A stretch of DNA of 64,000 nucleotides, taken from Candidatus Brocadia sinica JPN1 (GTDB lineage Bacteria > Planctomycetota > Brocadiia > Brocadiales > Brocadiaceae). Location of the stretch: NCBI RefSeq assembly GCF_000949635.1, contig NZ_BAFN01000001.1, positions 1,612,001-1,676,000 of the forward strand, written 5' to 3'. Under the pieces are notes generated by a model. The model was not told where the DNA came from and did no database searches. It worked only from the letters and a program-made list of their open reading frames with translations. The number at the start of each line of letters is the position of its first letter. The stretch's first letter is position 1. The position numbers were made by a program, and so were the translations under genes. Below are positions 63,346 to 64,000 of the stretch, piece by piece.

Positions 63346-64000
63346 TCAGATTTTATAGAGGGTTTCTTCTTTGTTGAATACTATTCTGTTTACAACTTCC
63401 ATCCCCTGCATTACCGAATGATCCATATTGCCAACCTCATATTTCCATCCCCCAAACCGCCCCCGGGAATAAATGTTCTGTTCTGAGAGAAAGGATTGAA
63501 TATTCTTTATTGTAGTATCTCTCCCTACGAAAGGAACAGGAAAAGAGTGTGGCACATCAATGAGAAATGTTGAAACTATCAGCGACCTGTCTTCCTCCTT
63601 TAAGAGTTTTGAGTTGATCAATCCCTGGATAGTTTCCTCTACGATAGTTTCTTTTGACACGGTCTTAAACCTTGAGTAAGAGGTCTCAGCCAGAAAAGAA
63701 AAAAATTCCCCTGTTGGTGTCATATTGGGTGAATAATTGGAGAGATAGGTGATTCTGTAAAAAGGTGAATTATTTTCGGGGAAATAGATCCAGTTTTTAT
63801 TGCTGGGGCAGGGTTTCCTGATGCCAATGCCTACCATGTAGCCTCCACTCCAGAGGAATTCCTCCACAGACCTTCCTAACCATTCGGGTTTGTCTTCTAT
63901 TTTGCCCAAAAGCTCAGTGAGAGGTATTGTGGAGATTAATACGTCGTAAGAAGCCTTTTCTCCATCTTCAAAAATAACCTCTTTTCTGTCAGTGGCGATT
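63346..64000 (-). CDS. FAD-dependent oxidoreductase, UDP-galactopyranose mutase/amine-oxidase-like (5' end outside window)
   Basis: This is the C-terminal 217 residues of a gene that continues beyond the window. The visible part has DVLISTIPLTELLG (a Rossmann-side strand), GIRKPCPSNKNWIYFPENNS and the ending SRGRFGGWKYEVGNMDHSVMQG, which is typical of flavin enzymes near glycosyltransferase loci. They are related to UDP-galactopyranose mutase or protoporphyrinogen-oxidase-like proteins. The N-terminal GxGxxG motif is not in the window, so I keep the call general. Confidence 0.8.
   Translation of the reverse strand, partial: IATDRKEVIFEDGEKASYDVLISTIPLTELLGKIEDKPEWLGRSVEEFLWSGGYMVGIGIRKPCPSNKNWIYFPENNSPFYRITYLSNYSPNMTPTGEFFSFLAETSYSRFKTVSKETIVEETIQGLINSKLLKEEDRSLIVSTFLIDVPHSFPVPFVGRDTTIKNIQSFLSEQNIYSRGRFGGWKYEVGNMDHSVMQGMEVVNRIVFNKEETLYKI

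Noticed and set aside
1-64000. tRNA or rRNA genes
   Set aside because: I looked for T-loop-like GGTTCGAATCC patterns and rRNA landmarks and saw none; a covariance search would be needed to exclude them.

Overview
The window reads as a planctomycete chromosome segment. The best taxonomic marker is the small protein at 39937-40371, which matches the Minf_1886 family that I know as restricted to planctomycetes and verrucomicrobia. Non-ATG starts, a RicT-MetG pair and many dispersed palindromic repeats fit this. A Brocadiales (anammox-type) host is possible, but no diagnostic gene for that lifestyle lies here. I saw no rRNA, tRNA, CRISPR array or intact insertion sequence.

Region 1 (1-1.4 kb) carries tsaC and a stand-alone rpiB on the plus strand. 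Region 2 (1.6-8.7 kb, minus) is an export operon: HlyD-type adaptor, TolC/OprM-type outer-membrane factor, RbbA-like double-ATPase permease and YhhJ-like permease. Region 3 (9.3-29.3 kb, almost all minus) is a carbohydrate island: a LOG-family protein, an RpiB-transaldolase-phosphoglucose isomerase triple fusion, a decayed metallo-beta-lactamase/beta-CASP gene, phosphoketolase, class II aldolase, a second phosphoglucose isomerase, glycogen phosphorylase, a Shb17-like histidine phosphatase, GlgX, and a single protein joining a cyclic-nucleotide-binding-like domain to acetate kinase and PduL phosphotransacylase. Together these genes could take glycogen to hexose phosphate, cleave it through phosphoketolase to acetyl-phosphate, and convert that to ATP plus acetate or to acetyl-CoA. 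This is the most interesting system in the window. By eye the island is richer in GC than the DNA on either side.

Region 4 (29.9-36.1 kb, plus) holds envelope and stress-type genes: SpoIIAA-like, a frameshifted GlsB/YeaQ-type gene, a seven-repeat beta-propeller, a SYLF protein, a lipoprotein, MarC and an unnamed membrane protein. Region 5 (36.2-44 kb) is housekeeping: TilS, DUF192, a TPR lipoprotein, a formylglycine-enzyme-like protein, Minf_1886, MetG and RicT.

Region 6 (44-64 kb, minus) is an exopolysaccharide locus: Wzz-type chain-length protein, NodU/CmcH carbamoyltransferase, EF-hand protein, FG-GAP protein, two GH39-like glycosidase paralogs, an O-antigen-ligase/Wzy-type protein, four glycosyltransferases, a radical SAM/SPASM protein and, cut by the window edge, an FAD-dependent oxidoreductase. 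A decayed HIT gene sits inside it. Repeats of several families fill the gaps between genes, mainly in regions 2-3.
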